Assembly (NCBI RefSeq): GCF_900078315.1
Contig: NZ_FKBS01000014.1
Coordinates: 618,802-682,801, forward strand
DNA length: 64,000 bases
Reading direction: 5' to 3'
From: Bordetella ansorpii
Lineage (GTDB): Bacteria; Pseudomonadota; Gammaproteobacteria; Burkholderiales; Burkholderiaceae_B
In this document: one piece after another, positions 42,544 to 50,562 of the stretch
Numbering within the stretch: position 1 is the first letter of the stretch
Layout: each line of letters starts with the position of its first letter
Made by a program: the position numbers and the translations under genes
The notes under the pieces: model-generated
Databases searched by the model: none
What the model was told of the DNA's origin: nothing
Seen by the model: only the letters and a program-made list of their open reading frames with translations

Positions 42544-43857
42544 TCAGCGCGCCGGCAGCACCGTGCCCACGCACTCGCCGAAACCGATGCGCGGATAGCC
42601 CGGCTTGGTGCATTCGGCGCGGATGATGATCTGGTCGCCATCCTGCAGGAAGGTGCGCTGTTCGCCCCAGGGCAGGGACAGCGGCGTCTTGCCGCCGTCG
42701 CTGAGCTCCAGCATCGAACCGGCTTCGTCGGGCTTGGGACCCGACAGCGTGCCCGTGCCCAGCATGTCGCCCGGCTGCAGGTTGCAGCCGTTGACGGTGT
42801 GGTGCGCGATCAACTGCGCGATGTTCCAGTAGGCGTCGCGGAAGTTGCTGCCCGACAGCTTCGCGGGCGGCGTATTCTTCGCGCGCGACTGCTCGGTGGT
42901 CATCAGCACTTCCATCTTCAGGTCGTAGGCGCCCTCGGCGCGCACCTGCGGCGAATCCAGGTAGGCCAGCGGCTGCGGTTCGCCCTCGGCGCGCACCCAC
43001 GCGGTGCGGAAGGGCTCGAGCGCTTCCATGGTGACCACCCACGGCGAGATCGTCGAGGCGAAGTTCTTCGACAGGAAGGGGCCCAGCGGCTGGTATTCCC
43101 AACCCTGGATGTCGCGCGCGGACCAGTCGTTCAGGATGCACAGGCCGAACACGTGGTCGTCGGCATCGGCCAGCGCCACGCGCTCGCCCTGGGCATTGCC
43201 CTGGCCGATGAACACCCCCAGTTCCAGTTCGTAGTCCAGCCGCTTGCACGGGCCGAACTGCGGCGCCTCGCCTTCGGCGGCGGGGCGCTGCTGGCCGACC
43301 GGGCGCGGGAACTGCTGCGCCACGCCGATGCTGGAGGCGCGGCCGTGATAGCCGATGGGCACCCACTTGTAGTTGGGCAGCAGGGGATTGTCGGGGCGGA
43401 ACTGGCGGCCGATGGCGGTGGCGTGGTGCACCGAGATGTAGAAGTCGGTGTAGTCGCCGATGTGGGCGGGGGTGACGTACTCGGCGTCGGCCTGCGGCAC
43501 CAGCAGCGCTTCGAGCCCAGCCTGCAGCGGCGAGCCTTCGCGCAGCGCGCGCGACAGCGCCAGGCGCAGGGCGCTCCAGTGGAGGCGGTCCAGCGCCATC
43601 AGGGCGTTCAGGCGCTCGCCCGTGCAGGCCGCCAGCGCCTCGGCCGCGGCGCCCTCGAACGGGCGCAGGGCGGCCAGCGCGGCCAGGTCCAGGATCTGGT
43701 CGCCGATGGCCACGCCCGGCCGCGTGGCTTCCCGCGCGCCGCGGCGGCGGAACGCCGCGTACGGCAGGTTCTGCAGCGGAAAGCCGCTGTCGGGCTGGTT
43801 GGCGCTGGCGACCCAGCTCTTAAGCGAGGGATCGTGGGTTTCGTTCAACTGGCTCAT
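42544..43857 (-). CDS. fahA: Fumarylacetoacetase
   Basis: A 437-residue hydrolase that splits fumarylacetoacetate to fumarate and acetoacetate, the last step of tyrosine/homogentisate breakdown. Landmarks: DFYISVHHATAIGRQFRP near residue 140 (catalytic His), YHGRASSIGVAQQFPRP, DYELELGVFIGQGN (metal Glu), LNDWSARDIQGWEYQPLGPF and GTLSGP near the C-terminus. Normal length. It is 49 bases downstream of hmgA in the same operon. Confidence 0.96.
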   Translation of the reverse strand: MSQLNETHDPSLKSWVASANQPDSGFPLQNLPYAAFRRRGAREATRPGVAIGDQILDLAALAALRPFEGAAAEALAACTGERLNALMALDRLHWSALRLALSRALREGSPLQAGLEALLVPQADAEYVTPAHIGDYTDFYISVHHATAIGRQFRPDNPLLPNYKWVPIGYHGRASSIGVAQQFPRPVGQQRPAAEGEAPQFGPCKRLDYELELGVFIGQGNAQGERVALADADDHVFGLCILNDWSARDIQGWEYQPLGPFLSKNFASTISPWVVTMEALEPFRTAWVRAEGEPQPLAYLDSPQVRAEGAYDLKMEVLMTTEQSRAKNTPPAKLSGSNFRDAYWNIAQLIAHHTVNGCNLQPGDMLGTGTLSGPKPDEAGSMLELSDGGKTPLSLPWGEQRTFLQDGDQIIIRAECTKPGYPRIGFGECVGTVLPAR

Positions 43858-43906
43858 GAATGCGTTGTCTCGTTGTCGGTTGTCGTGTGCGCGATCAGCG
43901 CGGCGG

Positions 43907-45205
43907 CTAGCGCTGCGCGGGATTGAAATGCTTGGCCAGGCCTTGCCAGCAGCGGTAGTACTCGTGCTGCAGTTGCGGCGCGGCCAGCGCGTGCGCGGTG
44001 GGGCGGATCACCCGCCGCGTCTCGAACATGAAGGCCATCGTATCGCGGATGTAGTGCGGCTTGCTCGTGTCGGCGTGGCTGGCCTTCTCGAAGGTTTCCG
44101 CGTCGGGGCCGTGGCCGCTCATGCAGTTGTGCAGGCTGGCGCCGCCGGGCATGAAGCCTTCGGCCTTGGCGTCGTAGACACCGTGGATCAGGCCCATGAA
44201 CTCGCTGGCGACGTTGCGGTGGAACCAGGGCGGACGGAAAGTGTCTTCCATCGCCAGCACGCGCGGCGGGAAGATGGCGAAGTCCATGTTGGCCGTGCCC
44301 GGGGTGTCCGAGGGCGAGGTCAGCACCGTGAAGATCGACGGATCGGGATGGTCGTAGCTGATCGAGCCGACGGCATTGAAGCGGCGCAGGTCGTACTTGT
44401 ACGGCGCATGCGTGCCATGCCAGGCCACCACGTCCAGCGGCGAGTGGTCGATGGCGGCGCGCCAGAATCCGCCCGCGAACTTGGCGACCAGCTCGAAATC
44501 GCCTTCGACGTCTTCGTACCAGGCGTGCGGGGTCAGGAAGTCGCGCGCGTTGGCCAGGCAGTTCGAGCCGATCGGGCCCAGTTCGGGCAGGCGCAGCGGA
44601 GCGCCGAAGTTCTCCAGCACATAGCCGCTGGCCGTACCGTCCAGCAGTTCGACACGGAAGCGCACGCCGCGCGGAATGACGGCGATTTCCTGCGGCTCCA
44701 GGTCGATCAGCCCCAGCTCGGTGGCCAGGCGCAGGCGGCCCTGCTGCGGCACGATCAGCAATTCGCCGTCGGCATCGTAGAAGAAGCGGCCCTGCATCGA
44801 GCGGTTGGCGGCATACAGCTGGATGCCCACGCCGCCCTGCTCATCCGGCGATCCATTGCCGCCCCAGGTGTGCATGCCTTCGATGAAGTCGGTGGGGGCC
44901 TCGGGCACGGGCAGGGGGCTCCAGCGCATCTGGTTGGGCGGCACGGGCGCCGAGCCGAAATCGCTGACCCAGTGCATGGCGTGTTCGAACGGCGTGAACG
45001 GCAGGTGTGTCACGCCGGGGCGGATGCGGTACAGCCAGGAGCGGCGGTTCTCGGCGCGCGGGGCGGTGAACGCGGTGCCCGACAACTGTTCGGCGTACAG
45101 GCCGTACGGACATTGCTGCGGCGAATTGCGGCCCTCGGGCAGGGCGCCGGGCAGCGCTTCGGTGGCACAGTCGTTGCCGAAGCCCGATTGGTATTGCAGG
45201 GACAT
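43907..45205 (-). CDS. hmgA: Homogentisate 1,2-dioxygenase
   Basis: A 432-residue ring-cleaving iron enzyme that turns homogentisate into maleylacetoacetate. The start at 45205 ([13 protein letters not shown]) has CGGAGG upstream. The iron site is recognisable in [18 protein letters not shown] (His, Glu) and [15 protein letters not shown] (His). No maleylacetoacetate isomerase gene lies beside it in this window, so that enzyme must be elsewhere or a glutathione-independent route is used. It is read divergently from a LysR regulator. Confidence 0.97.
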   Translation of the reverse strand: MSLQYQSGFGNDCATEALPGALPEGRNSPQQCPYGLYAEQLSGTAFTAPRAENRRSWLYRIRPGVTHLPFTPFEHAMHWVSDFGSAPVPPNQMRWSPLPVPEAPTDFIEGMHTWGGNGSPDEQGGVGIQLYAANRSMQGRFFYDADGELLIVPQQGRLRLATELGLIDLEPQEIAVIPRGVRFRVELLDGTASGYVLENFGAPLRLPELGPIGSNCLANARDFLTPHAWYEDVEGDFELVAKFAGGFWRAAIDHSPLDVVAWHGTHAPYKYDLRRFNAVGSISYDHPDPSIFTVLTSPSDTPGTANMDFAIFPPRVLAMEDTFRPPWFHRNVASEFMGLIHGVYDAKAEGFMPGGASLHNCMSGHGPDAETFEKASHADTSKPHYIRDTMAFMFETRRVIRPTAHALAAPQLQHEYYRCWQGLAKHFNPAQR

Positions 45206-45299
45206 GGTCTTGCCTCCGAGGGAAGCGGATCGCGCGATGCGTCCGCCTTTTGCGTGGATGGTTATGGGCCCATTGTCGGCAATCCCATGACATATGGCT

Positions 45300-45350
45300 A
45301 CGGGAATGCAAAAATACAGACTATAAATTTCATGAATAATAGGGGCCATC
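45300..45350 (+). promoter_or_regulatory. AT-rich operator/promoter region between hmgA and its LysR regulator
   Basis: An AT-rich patch in GC-rich surroundings. TATAAA (45322-45327) may be the -10 of the regulator, and the perfect palindrome TTCATGAA (45329-45336) lies just after it. A LysR protein binding here could control both directions. No good -35 is visible, as expected for an activator-dependent promoter. Confidence 0.4.
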
Positions 45351-46307
45351 ATGCCAGTTGCCGACCCGCGCCGCCTGGACCTGAATCTGCTGGTCGTCTT
45401 CCAGCACCTGCTGGAACTGCGCAACCTGTCCGCCGTGGCCCGGCGGCTGGACCTGACGCAGCCCGCCGTCAGCAATGCGCTGCGCCGCCTGCGCGAATCG
45501 CTGGGGGACGACCTGTTCGTGCGCACGGGCCAGGGCATGCTGCCCACGCCTTTCGCCGAGCGGCTGGCCGGGCCGGTGGGCGAGGCGCTGGGGCTGCTGA
45601 CCCGCATGCTGGATGCCGACGAAGTCTTCGATCCCATCTCCAGCACGCGGCGTTTCCGTATTGCCATGTCCGACGTGGGCGAGATCCATTTCATGCCGCG
45701 CCTGATGGAGACCTGCGCGCAGCGTGCGCCGGGCGTGCGTATCGATTCGGTGCGCGCCAGCGGCGCCGAGCTGCAGCGCGAACTCGAGCTCGGCCACATC
45801 GACCTGGCGGTGGGGGCGTTCGACGACCTGGGCGGCGACGTGGTGCAGCGCATGCTGTTCCGGCAGGGCTACATGACGCTGTTTCGCGATGGCCATCCAC
45901 AGGCCCATGAAGGCATGAGCCTGAAGGCGTTCCGGGCGCAGAACCACCTGGCGGTGTCGCGCGCCGCGCCGTATGGACAGGTGAACCAGGCGCTGGAAGC
46001 CGCCGGCATCTCGCTGCAGGCGCACTTCAGCGTGCCGCATTTCTCGGCGGTGCCGTACATCCTCAGCGCCACCGACCTGCTGGCCACCGTGCCGGCCAAG
46101 CTGGCGGCCAGCGCGGCGCCGCGCTTCGGCTTGCGCATGCTGGCGCCGCCCTTGCGCGTGCCGCCGTTGCAGACCAACCTGTACTGGCAGCGGCGCTTCC
46201 AGCGGGATGGCGGCAGCCTGTGGCTGCGCGGACTGATCGTGGATCTGTTCGCTGAACCCGCCGGGCAGGCGCCGCGCCGTCAGATCGGCGCCTCGTCCAC
46301 GTTGTAG
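45351..46307 (+). CDS. LysR-family regulator, divergent to hmgA
   Basis: A 318-residue LysR protein of the NodD/NahR-like group, which starts [24 protein letters not shown] and has [23 protein letters not shown] as recognition helix region. The effector domain contains [19 protein letters not shown]. It probably activates hmgA-fahA in response to an aromatic acid. Its last 28 bases overlap the end of the convergent monooxygenase gene. Confidence 0.92.
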   Translation: MPVADPRRLDLNLLVVFQHLLELRNLSAVARRLDLTQPAVSNALRRLRESLGDDLFVRTGQGMLPTPFAERLAGPVGEALGLLTRMLDADEVFDPISSTRRFRIAMSDVGEIHFMPRLMETCAQRAPGVRIDSVRASGAELQRELELGHIDLAVGAFDDLGGDVVQRMLFRQGYMTLFRDGHPQAHEGMSLKAFRAQNHLAVSRAAPYGQVNQALEAAGISLQAHFSVPHFSAVPYILSATDLLATVPAKLAASAAPRFGLRMLAPPLRVPPLQTNLYWQRRFQRDGGSLWLRGLIVDLFAEPAGQAPRRQIGASSTL

Positions 46308-47506
46308 GTGAACAGCCACTCGTAGCGTTCGCGCACCCGCGCTTCGCTCCATTCGCGTTCGACGTACTGCGCCGCGCCTTCGGCATGGGCAAGGGCGGGA
46401 TTGTGAAAGCGCCTGGCGTTCTCGGCCGAGCCGCGCACCACGCGCGCGGTGCGGTCCTTGCGGGCGGCTTCGTAGCGTTGCAGCGCCTCTTGCGGATCGG
46501 CGATTTCGTCCAGGGCGCGCGCCAGCATGTAGCCGTCCTCGATGGCCATGGCCGCGCCCGACGCCAACATGGGCAGCGTGGGATGGCAGGCGTCGCCCAG
46601 CAGCGTGACCCGGCCCACGGTCCATTGCGGCAGCGGTTCGCGCAGCATCAGCGCCCATTTGTAGGGCTCGTCCAGCGCACCGATCAGGGTCTGCACATCG
46701 TCGTGCCAGCCCGCGAAGTCGGCCTGGCATTCGGCCACCGTGCCGCGCTCGGTCCACGATTCCACCTGCCAGTCGTCGCGTTCCAGGATGCCCACGAAAT
46801 TGACCAGCTCGCCGCGCCGCAGCGGATAGTGAATGACGTGCGCGCCCGGCCCCACCCAGTTCACGGCATAGGGCTCGCGCAGATGCGCCGGAAGCTTTGC
46901 CGCAGGGATCACGCCGCGCCAGGCCACCGTGCCGCTGAAAGCGGCGCGGTCCGCGCCGAACAGGGCGTTGCGCACGCACGAATGCACGCCGTCCGCGCCC
47001 ACCAGCAGGTCCGCGCAATAGGGCGTGCCGTCGGCCAGCCGCACCGTCACGCCGTCGGCATCCTGTTCCACCGCCGCCACGCGCGTGCCCAGCACGATGG
47101 CCTGCGGATCCAGCGCGAGCACCGCGTCGGCCAGCGTGCGATGCAGGTCGGCCCGGTAGATCGTGTGATACGGATAGCCATAGCGCTGCAGCGACTGCGC
47201 GCCCAGGTCGAACAGCGGCCAGGTCTGGCCCGTGCTCCATAGCCGGATGCGCTTGCCGGAGGTGCTGCCGGCCACCTCGGCCAGCGCATCGCCCAGGCCC
47301 AGTTGGTACAGCGCGCGATTGGCGTTGGCGCTGAGCTGGATGCCGGCGCCGATCTCGCGCAGCTCGGCGGCCTGCTCCAGCACGCGCACCGGATAGCCGC
47401 GGCGCAGCAGCGCCAGGGCCGCGGTCAGGCCGCCCAGGCCCGCGCCGACGATCAGGATGGAGGGTCTGGGGTGGCCGGTCGAGGCAGGGGCGGTTCCGTT
47501 CGTCAT
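46280..47506 (-). CDS. FAD-dependent aromatic-ring monooxygenase (3-hydroxybenzoate 6-hydroxylase / salicylate hydroxylase type)
   Basis: A 408-residue class A flavin monooxygenase. It has the FAD-binding ILIVGAGLGGLTAALALLRRG near residue 20, the DG motif CADLLVGADGVHSCVR and the GD motif GRVTLLGDACHPTLPMLASGA. Sequence style, including the C-terminal [12 protein letters not shown], suits 3-hydroxybenzoate 6-hydroxylases, which make gentisate, but salicylate or another hydroxybenzoate is possible. Start 47506 is used; an in-frame ATG at 47533 overlaps the upstream receptor gene by 17 bases and neither has a clear ribosome binding site. It is coupled with the Bug receptor gene. Confidence 0.85.
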   Translation of the reverse strand: MTNGTAPASTGHPRPSILIVGAGLGGLTAALALLRRGYPVRVLEQAAELREIGAGIQLSANANRALYQLGLGDALAEVAGSTSGKRIRLWSTGQTWPLFDLGAQSLQRYGYPYHTIYRADLHRTLADAVLALDPQAIVLGTRVAAVEQDADGVTVRLADGTPYCADLLVGADGVHSCVRNALFGADRAAFSGTVAWRGVIPAAKLPAHLREPYAVNWVGPGAHVIHYPLRRGELVNFVGILERDDWQVESWTERGTVAECQADFAGWHDDVQTLIGALDEPYKWALMLREPLPQWTVGRVTLLGDACHPTLPMLASGAAMAIEDGYMLARALDEIADPQEALQRYEAARKDRTARVVRGSAENARRFHNPALAHAEGAAQYVEREWSEARVRERYEWLFTYNVDEAPI

Positions 47507-47516
47507 GAGAAGCTGC

Positions 47517-48512
47517 TTATTCGGGTTTGACATTGGCCTGGCGGACGACCTGCGTCCACTTGTCCAGGTCGGTGCGGATCGATTGCGCGAAGGCCTGCGC
47601 GGTGCCGCCCACCGGCTCCAGGCCCAGGGATTCCATTTCCTTGGTCACGCCGCCGTCGCGCGCGCCGGCGGCCAGGGCATCGGTCAGTTTCCTGACGGCT
47701 TCGTCCGGCGTGCCCGCCGGGGCCATCAGGCCGAACCACGAGTAGGCCTCGAAGGGCTTGCCGGTGACTTCGGCCACGGTCGGCACGTCGGGCAGGCGCG
47801 CATAACGCGCGCTGCCGGTGACGGCGTAGGCGCGCAGCTTGCCGGCGGCGATCTGCGGATACAGCAGCGTCACGGTGTCGAACAGCAGTTCCACCTGTCC
47901 GCCCATCACGTCCGCCAGGGCAGGCGCGCCGCCGCGATAAGGAATGTGCAGCAGTTGGGTGCCGGTGGTGCTCTTGAGCAGTTCAGCGGTGAGGTGGCCG
48001 ATGGAGCCCGTGCCGGCGCTGGCGATGGTCATCTCCTTGCCGCGCGCCTGGTCCAGCAGTTCGCCCAGCGTCTTGGCGGTGACCTCGGGACGGCTGACCA
48101 GGATCAGCGGCCCGCGCACCGCCATGCCGATGGGCGTGAACGACTTGATGGGGTCGTACTGCAGGTTCGTGTACAGCGCGGGCGCCACGACGATGCTGCT
48201 GGTGCCGCCCCACAGCAAGGTGTAGCCATCGGGTTGGGCCCGCGCCACGTAGGCCGTGCCCACGCTGCCGCCCGCCCCGGCGCGGTTCTCGACCACGACG
48301 GGCTGGCCCAGCTTGTCGGCCATCACCTTGCCGAACAGGCGGGCGCTGCTGTCCGTGGGGCCGCCCGGCGGGAAGGGCACCACCAGCGTGATCGGCCGGG
48401 TGGGAAACCCTTGGGCGGCTGCGGTCGCGCCGACGCCCATCATGGTGCCCAGCATCATCAGGGCGGCCGCGGTGCGCAGGCGTGCGCGGGCGGGGAAGGG
48501 GGAACGGGTCAT
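47517..48512 (-). CDS. Bug-family (TctC) periplasmic substrate-binding protein
   Basis: A 331-residue receptor of the tripartite tricarboxylate transporter class, greatly expanded in Bordetella and relatives. A signal peptide (about residues 1-34, ending AAAQG) precedes FPTRPITLVVPFPPGGPTD, the hallmark ligand loop, then VENRAGAGGSVGTAYVARAQPDGYTLLWG. No TctA/TctB genes are nearby, as is common for orphan Bug receptors. The downstream monooxygenase suggests an aromatic acid ligand (inference). Confidence 0.93.
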   Translation of the reverse strand: MTRSPFPARARLRTAAALMMLGTMMGVGATAAAQGFPTRPITLVVPFPPGGPTDSSARLFGKVMADKLGQPVVVENRAGAGGSVGTAYVARAQPDGYTLLWGGTSSIVVAPALYTNLQYDPIKSFTPIGMAVRGPLILVSRPEVTAKTLGELLDQARGKEMTIASAGTGSIGHLTAELLKSTTGTQLLHIPYRGGAPALADVMGGQVELLFDTVTLLYPQIAAGKLRAYAVTGSARYARLPDVPTVAEVTGKPFEAYSWFGLMAPAGTPDEAVRKLTDALAAGARDGGVTKEMESLGLEPVGGTAQAFAQSIRTDLDKWTQVVRQANVKPE

Positions 48513-48633
48513 CGTGCTGTCTCCTGCGCCATCGGCGTATGGATGCGCCCTGGCGATATCTCGTTGGAATTAGGGATGCGCACCAAGGCGTCCATGCATT
48601 TCAACAAAACCGCATGAACAAGTGAAAGCACGA

Positions 48634-48650
48634 TATCTGATGGATTGATA
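48634..48650 (+). promoter_or_regulatory. LysR-type binding box between the Bug receptor and its regulator
   Basis: TATC (48634-48637), nine bases, GATA (48647-48650): an inverted repeat of the ATC-N9-GAT form that includes the T-N11-A core of LysR sites. It lies between the divergent genes, 53 bases before the regulator ATG. Confidence 0.5.
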
Positions 48651-48702
48651 AGCAACGGTTGTTAATATTCCCGGCATTCCCGCTCCGCACGGCTTGCCCA
48701 TC

Positions 48703-49608
48703 ATGAACTTCTCCTTCCGTCAGTTGCGCGCCTTTCTCGCGGTGGCCAGCCTCGGCAGTTTCACGCGGGCGGCCGAGCAGATGCACATCACCCAGGCCGG
48801 CCTCAGCGCGATGATCCGCGAGTTGGAGGAGCAGGCCGATTGCCGCCTGTTCGAGCGCACCACGCGCGCCGTGCGGCTGACCGAGGCGGGCCTGCGCTTG
48901 CTGCCTGTAGCCGAGCGTGCGGTGCGCGAACTGGGCAGCACCTTGGGCGAGCTGGGCACCTTGTCGGCGCCGGCCGGTCGCATAAAAGTTGGGGTGACGC
49001 CGTTGATCGCGTGCAGCGTCATGCCGGAAGTGCTGCGCCGTTTTCAATTGCTTCTGCCGGATACGCGTGTGGACGTCGCCGACGTCGACCGTAGCGAGAT
49101 CCAACTGCGTGTCGAGCGCGGCGAACTGGATGCCGGGTTCGGCGCCTTCTTCTCGCGCGTGTCGGGTATTCGCCGCAGCGCCGTCTTCCCGGCCCGATTG
49201 GTGCTGGCCGTGGCTCACGGCCAATGGAAGGGCAAGGCACGGGCACGCTGGGACGACATCGATCCGGCGCGGCTGATTTCACTGCCGGCAGACAACGCCA
49301 TCCAGAAAATGGTGGATCGCCACGTCGGGCTGGCCGATGCGGGTCTGCGGCGCGAGGCCACTCATCTGGAAACCGTGCTGGCCATGGTCGAAGCCGGATT
49401 GGGTCATGCCGTGGTGCCTTCGTTCGCGGCGGTGGCGGGCCGGCGCTGGCGCGTGCGGCTGGTGCCCATCGAACCCGTGGCGCCGCTGGACTACTACTGC
49501 ATCACGCGGGCGGGACGGCCGGAGTTGGCGCAGGTGGCGCAGTTAAGGGACGAATTCGGCACGGTCGCGTTGGAATACATGCGAGATGACGGCACACTCT
49601 GCGCATGA
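48703..49608 (+). CDS. LysR-family transcriptional regulator
   Basis: A 301-residue LysR protein (MNFSFRQLRAFLAVASLGSF, then AAEQMHITQAGLSAMIRELEE as helix-turn-helix). The effector domain begins GRIKVGVTPLIACSVMPEVL. Start ATG 48703 is preferred to an in-frame TTG at 48694. It is divergent to the Bug receptor/monooxygenase pair and probably controls it through the box at 48634. Confidence 0.92.
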   Translation: MNFSFRQLRAFLAVASLGSFTRAAEQMHITQAGLSAMIRELEEQADCRLFERTTRAVRLTEAGLRLLPVAERAVRELGSTLGELGTLSAPAGRIKVGVTPLIACSVMPEVLRRFQLLLPDTRVDVADVDRSEIQLRVERGELDAGFGAFFSRVSGIRRSAVFPARLVLAVAHGQWKGKARARWDDIDPARLISLPADNAIQKMVDRHVGLADAGLRREATHLETVLAMVEAGLGHAVVPSFAAVAGRRWRVRLVPIEPVAPLDYYCITRAGRPELAQVAQLRDEFGTVALEYMRDDGTLCA

Positions 49609-49653
49609 AGGGCTGGATGCGCAACGCGAGGCGGATCAACAAGCATGATTGGG

Positions 49654-49675
49654 CATATACTTGGACATATACTTG
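49654..49675 (+). promoter_or_regulatory. Direct-repeat operator upstream of the toxin-antitoxin pair
   Basis: CATATACTTG occurs twice (49654-49663 and 49666-49675), 12 bases apart, ending 18 bases before the antitoxin ATG. Ribbon-helix-helix antitoxins often bind such spaced repeats to repress their own operon. The AT-rich content stands out from the surroundings. Confidence 0.55.
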
Positions 49676-49693
49676 TTTTATGGGGTGCATCCC

Positions 49694-49921
49694 ATGTCCC
49701 AGATCACGCTTTATCTCGACGACGCAACCCAGGCCTTGGTCGACGAGGCTGCGCAGGCCAGCGGCATGTCCAAAAGCCGCTGGGTGGCCGAGTTGATCCG
49801 TAAATATGCCTCGCAGGAGTGGCCTGCGGATTGCCTGGCGCTGGCCGGGGCGTTCGCCGATTTTCCGTTGCGCGAGGATGTCCCCGAATTGCCCGCGGAT
49901 GTGCCACGCGCGGGCTTCTGA
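49694..49921 (+). CDS. VapB-type ribbon-helix-helix antitoxin
   Basis: A 75-residue protein starting MSQITLYLDDATQALVDEAA, a typical CopG/RHH beta-strand plus helix, followed by SGMSKSRWVAELIRKYA and a C-terminal tail (EDVPELPADVPRAGF) suited to wrap around the toxin. An in-frame upstream ATG at 49649 would run through the operator repeats and is rejected. The PIN toxin begins 12 bases after its stop. Confidence 0.85.
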   Translation: MSQITLYLDDATQALVDEAAQASGMSKSRWVAELIRKYASQEWPADCLALAGAFADFPLREDVPELPADVPRAGF

Positions 49922-49932
49922 AGGCCTGTCCT

Positions 49933-50337
49933 GTGCTGATTCTGGATAGCAATACCATCAGTTATTACTTTCGCGGCGATCCGCAGGTCGTGCCGCGGCT
50001 GCAGGCCCTCTCTCCGTCCAATATCGGCGTGCCTGCCATCGTCGAATACGAGTTGCGCTACGGCCTCATGCGTTTGCCGAAAGCAGCGATGACCTCTCGC
50101 CTGTCCGCCTTGCAGCAACTGCTCAGGCCCATGAAGTCATTGCCGTTCGACAGCGCGTGTGCAATGCATTGCGCGGAGATCCGGGTAAAGTTGGAGGCGA
50201 TGGGTACGCCCATCGGCGCGCACGATCTGCTGGTTGCCGCGACGGTGCTGCGTCATCGCGCCACGCTGGTCACGCGCAATGGGCGCGAGTTCTCCCGCGT
50301 GCCGGGCCTGACATGGGTGGACTGGCACAGCCAGTAG
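49933..50337 (+). CDS. VapC-type PIN-domain ribonuclease toxin
   Basis: A 134-residue PIN protein starting with GTG (MLILDSNTISYYFRG). Acidic active-site residues are seen in LDSN (Asp5), PAIVEYELRYG (Glu) and GAHDLLVAATVL (Asp), the normal PIN set. It resembles the FitB/VapC group that cleaves tRNA or rRNA when not held by its antitoxin. It follows the antitoxin by 12 bases (AAGG as ribosome binding site). It is probably a small mobile stabilising module; no integration scars are visible. Confidence 0.88.
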   Translation: MLILDSNTISYYFRGDPQVVPRLQALSPSNIGVPAIVEYELRYGLMRLPKAAMTSRLSALQQLLRPMKSLPFDSACAMHCAEIRVKLEAMGTPIGAHDLLVAATVLRHRATLVTRNGREFSRVPGLTWVDWHSQ

Positions 50338-50346
50338 CCTTACCCG

Positions 50347-50541
50347 CTACAGCACCGACGCCCGCGCCCGTTCCAGCGCTTCCTTCACGATGGCCGTGTC
50401 GCCGATGTGATTGGCCAGCAGCAGCACCAGCGCAGCGTTCATCTCGTGGCTCTGCTCGGGCGACAGATCACGGTGCGCGTCGATCAGCACTTCGTAGAAG
50501 TCGTCCGGCGCGGGCAGGTTGGGTTCGATGATCAGGGACAT
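50347..50541 (-). CDS. DUF2783 family small protein
   Basis: A 64-residue acidic protein, MSLIIEPNLPAPDDFYEVLI, then DAHRDLSPEQSHEMNAALVLLLANHIGDTA split over two helices, the signature of DUF2783. Function unknown. Genes of this family are found beside MhpA-type flavin monooxygenases, as here (21 bases downstream of one), so it may be an accessory of that enzyme. Confidence 0.82.
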   Translation of the reverse strand: MSLIIEPNLPAPDDFYEVLIDAHRDLSPEQSHEMNAALVLLLANHIGDTAIVKEALERARASVL

Positions 50542-50562
50542 GCGATTCGCTCCGTGCAGGGA

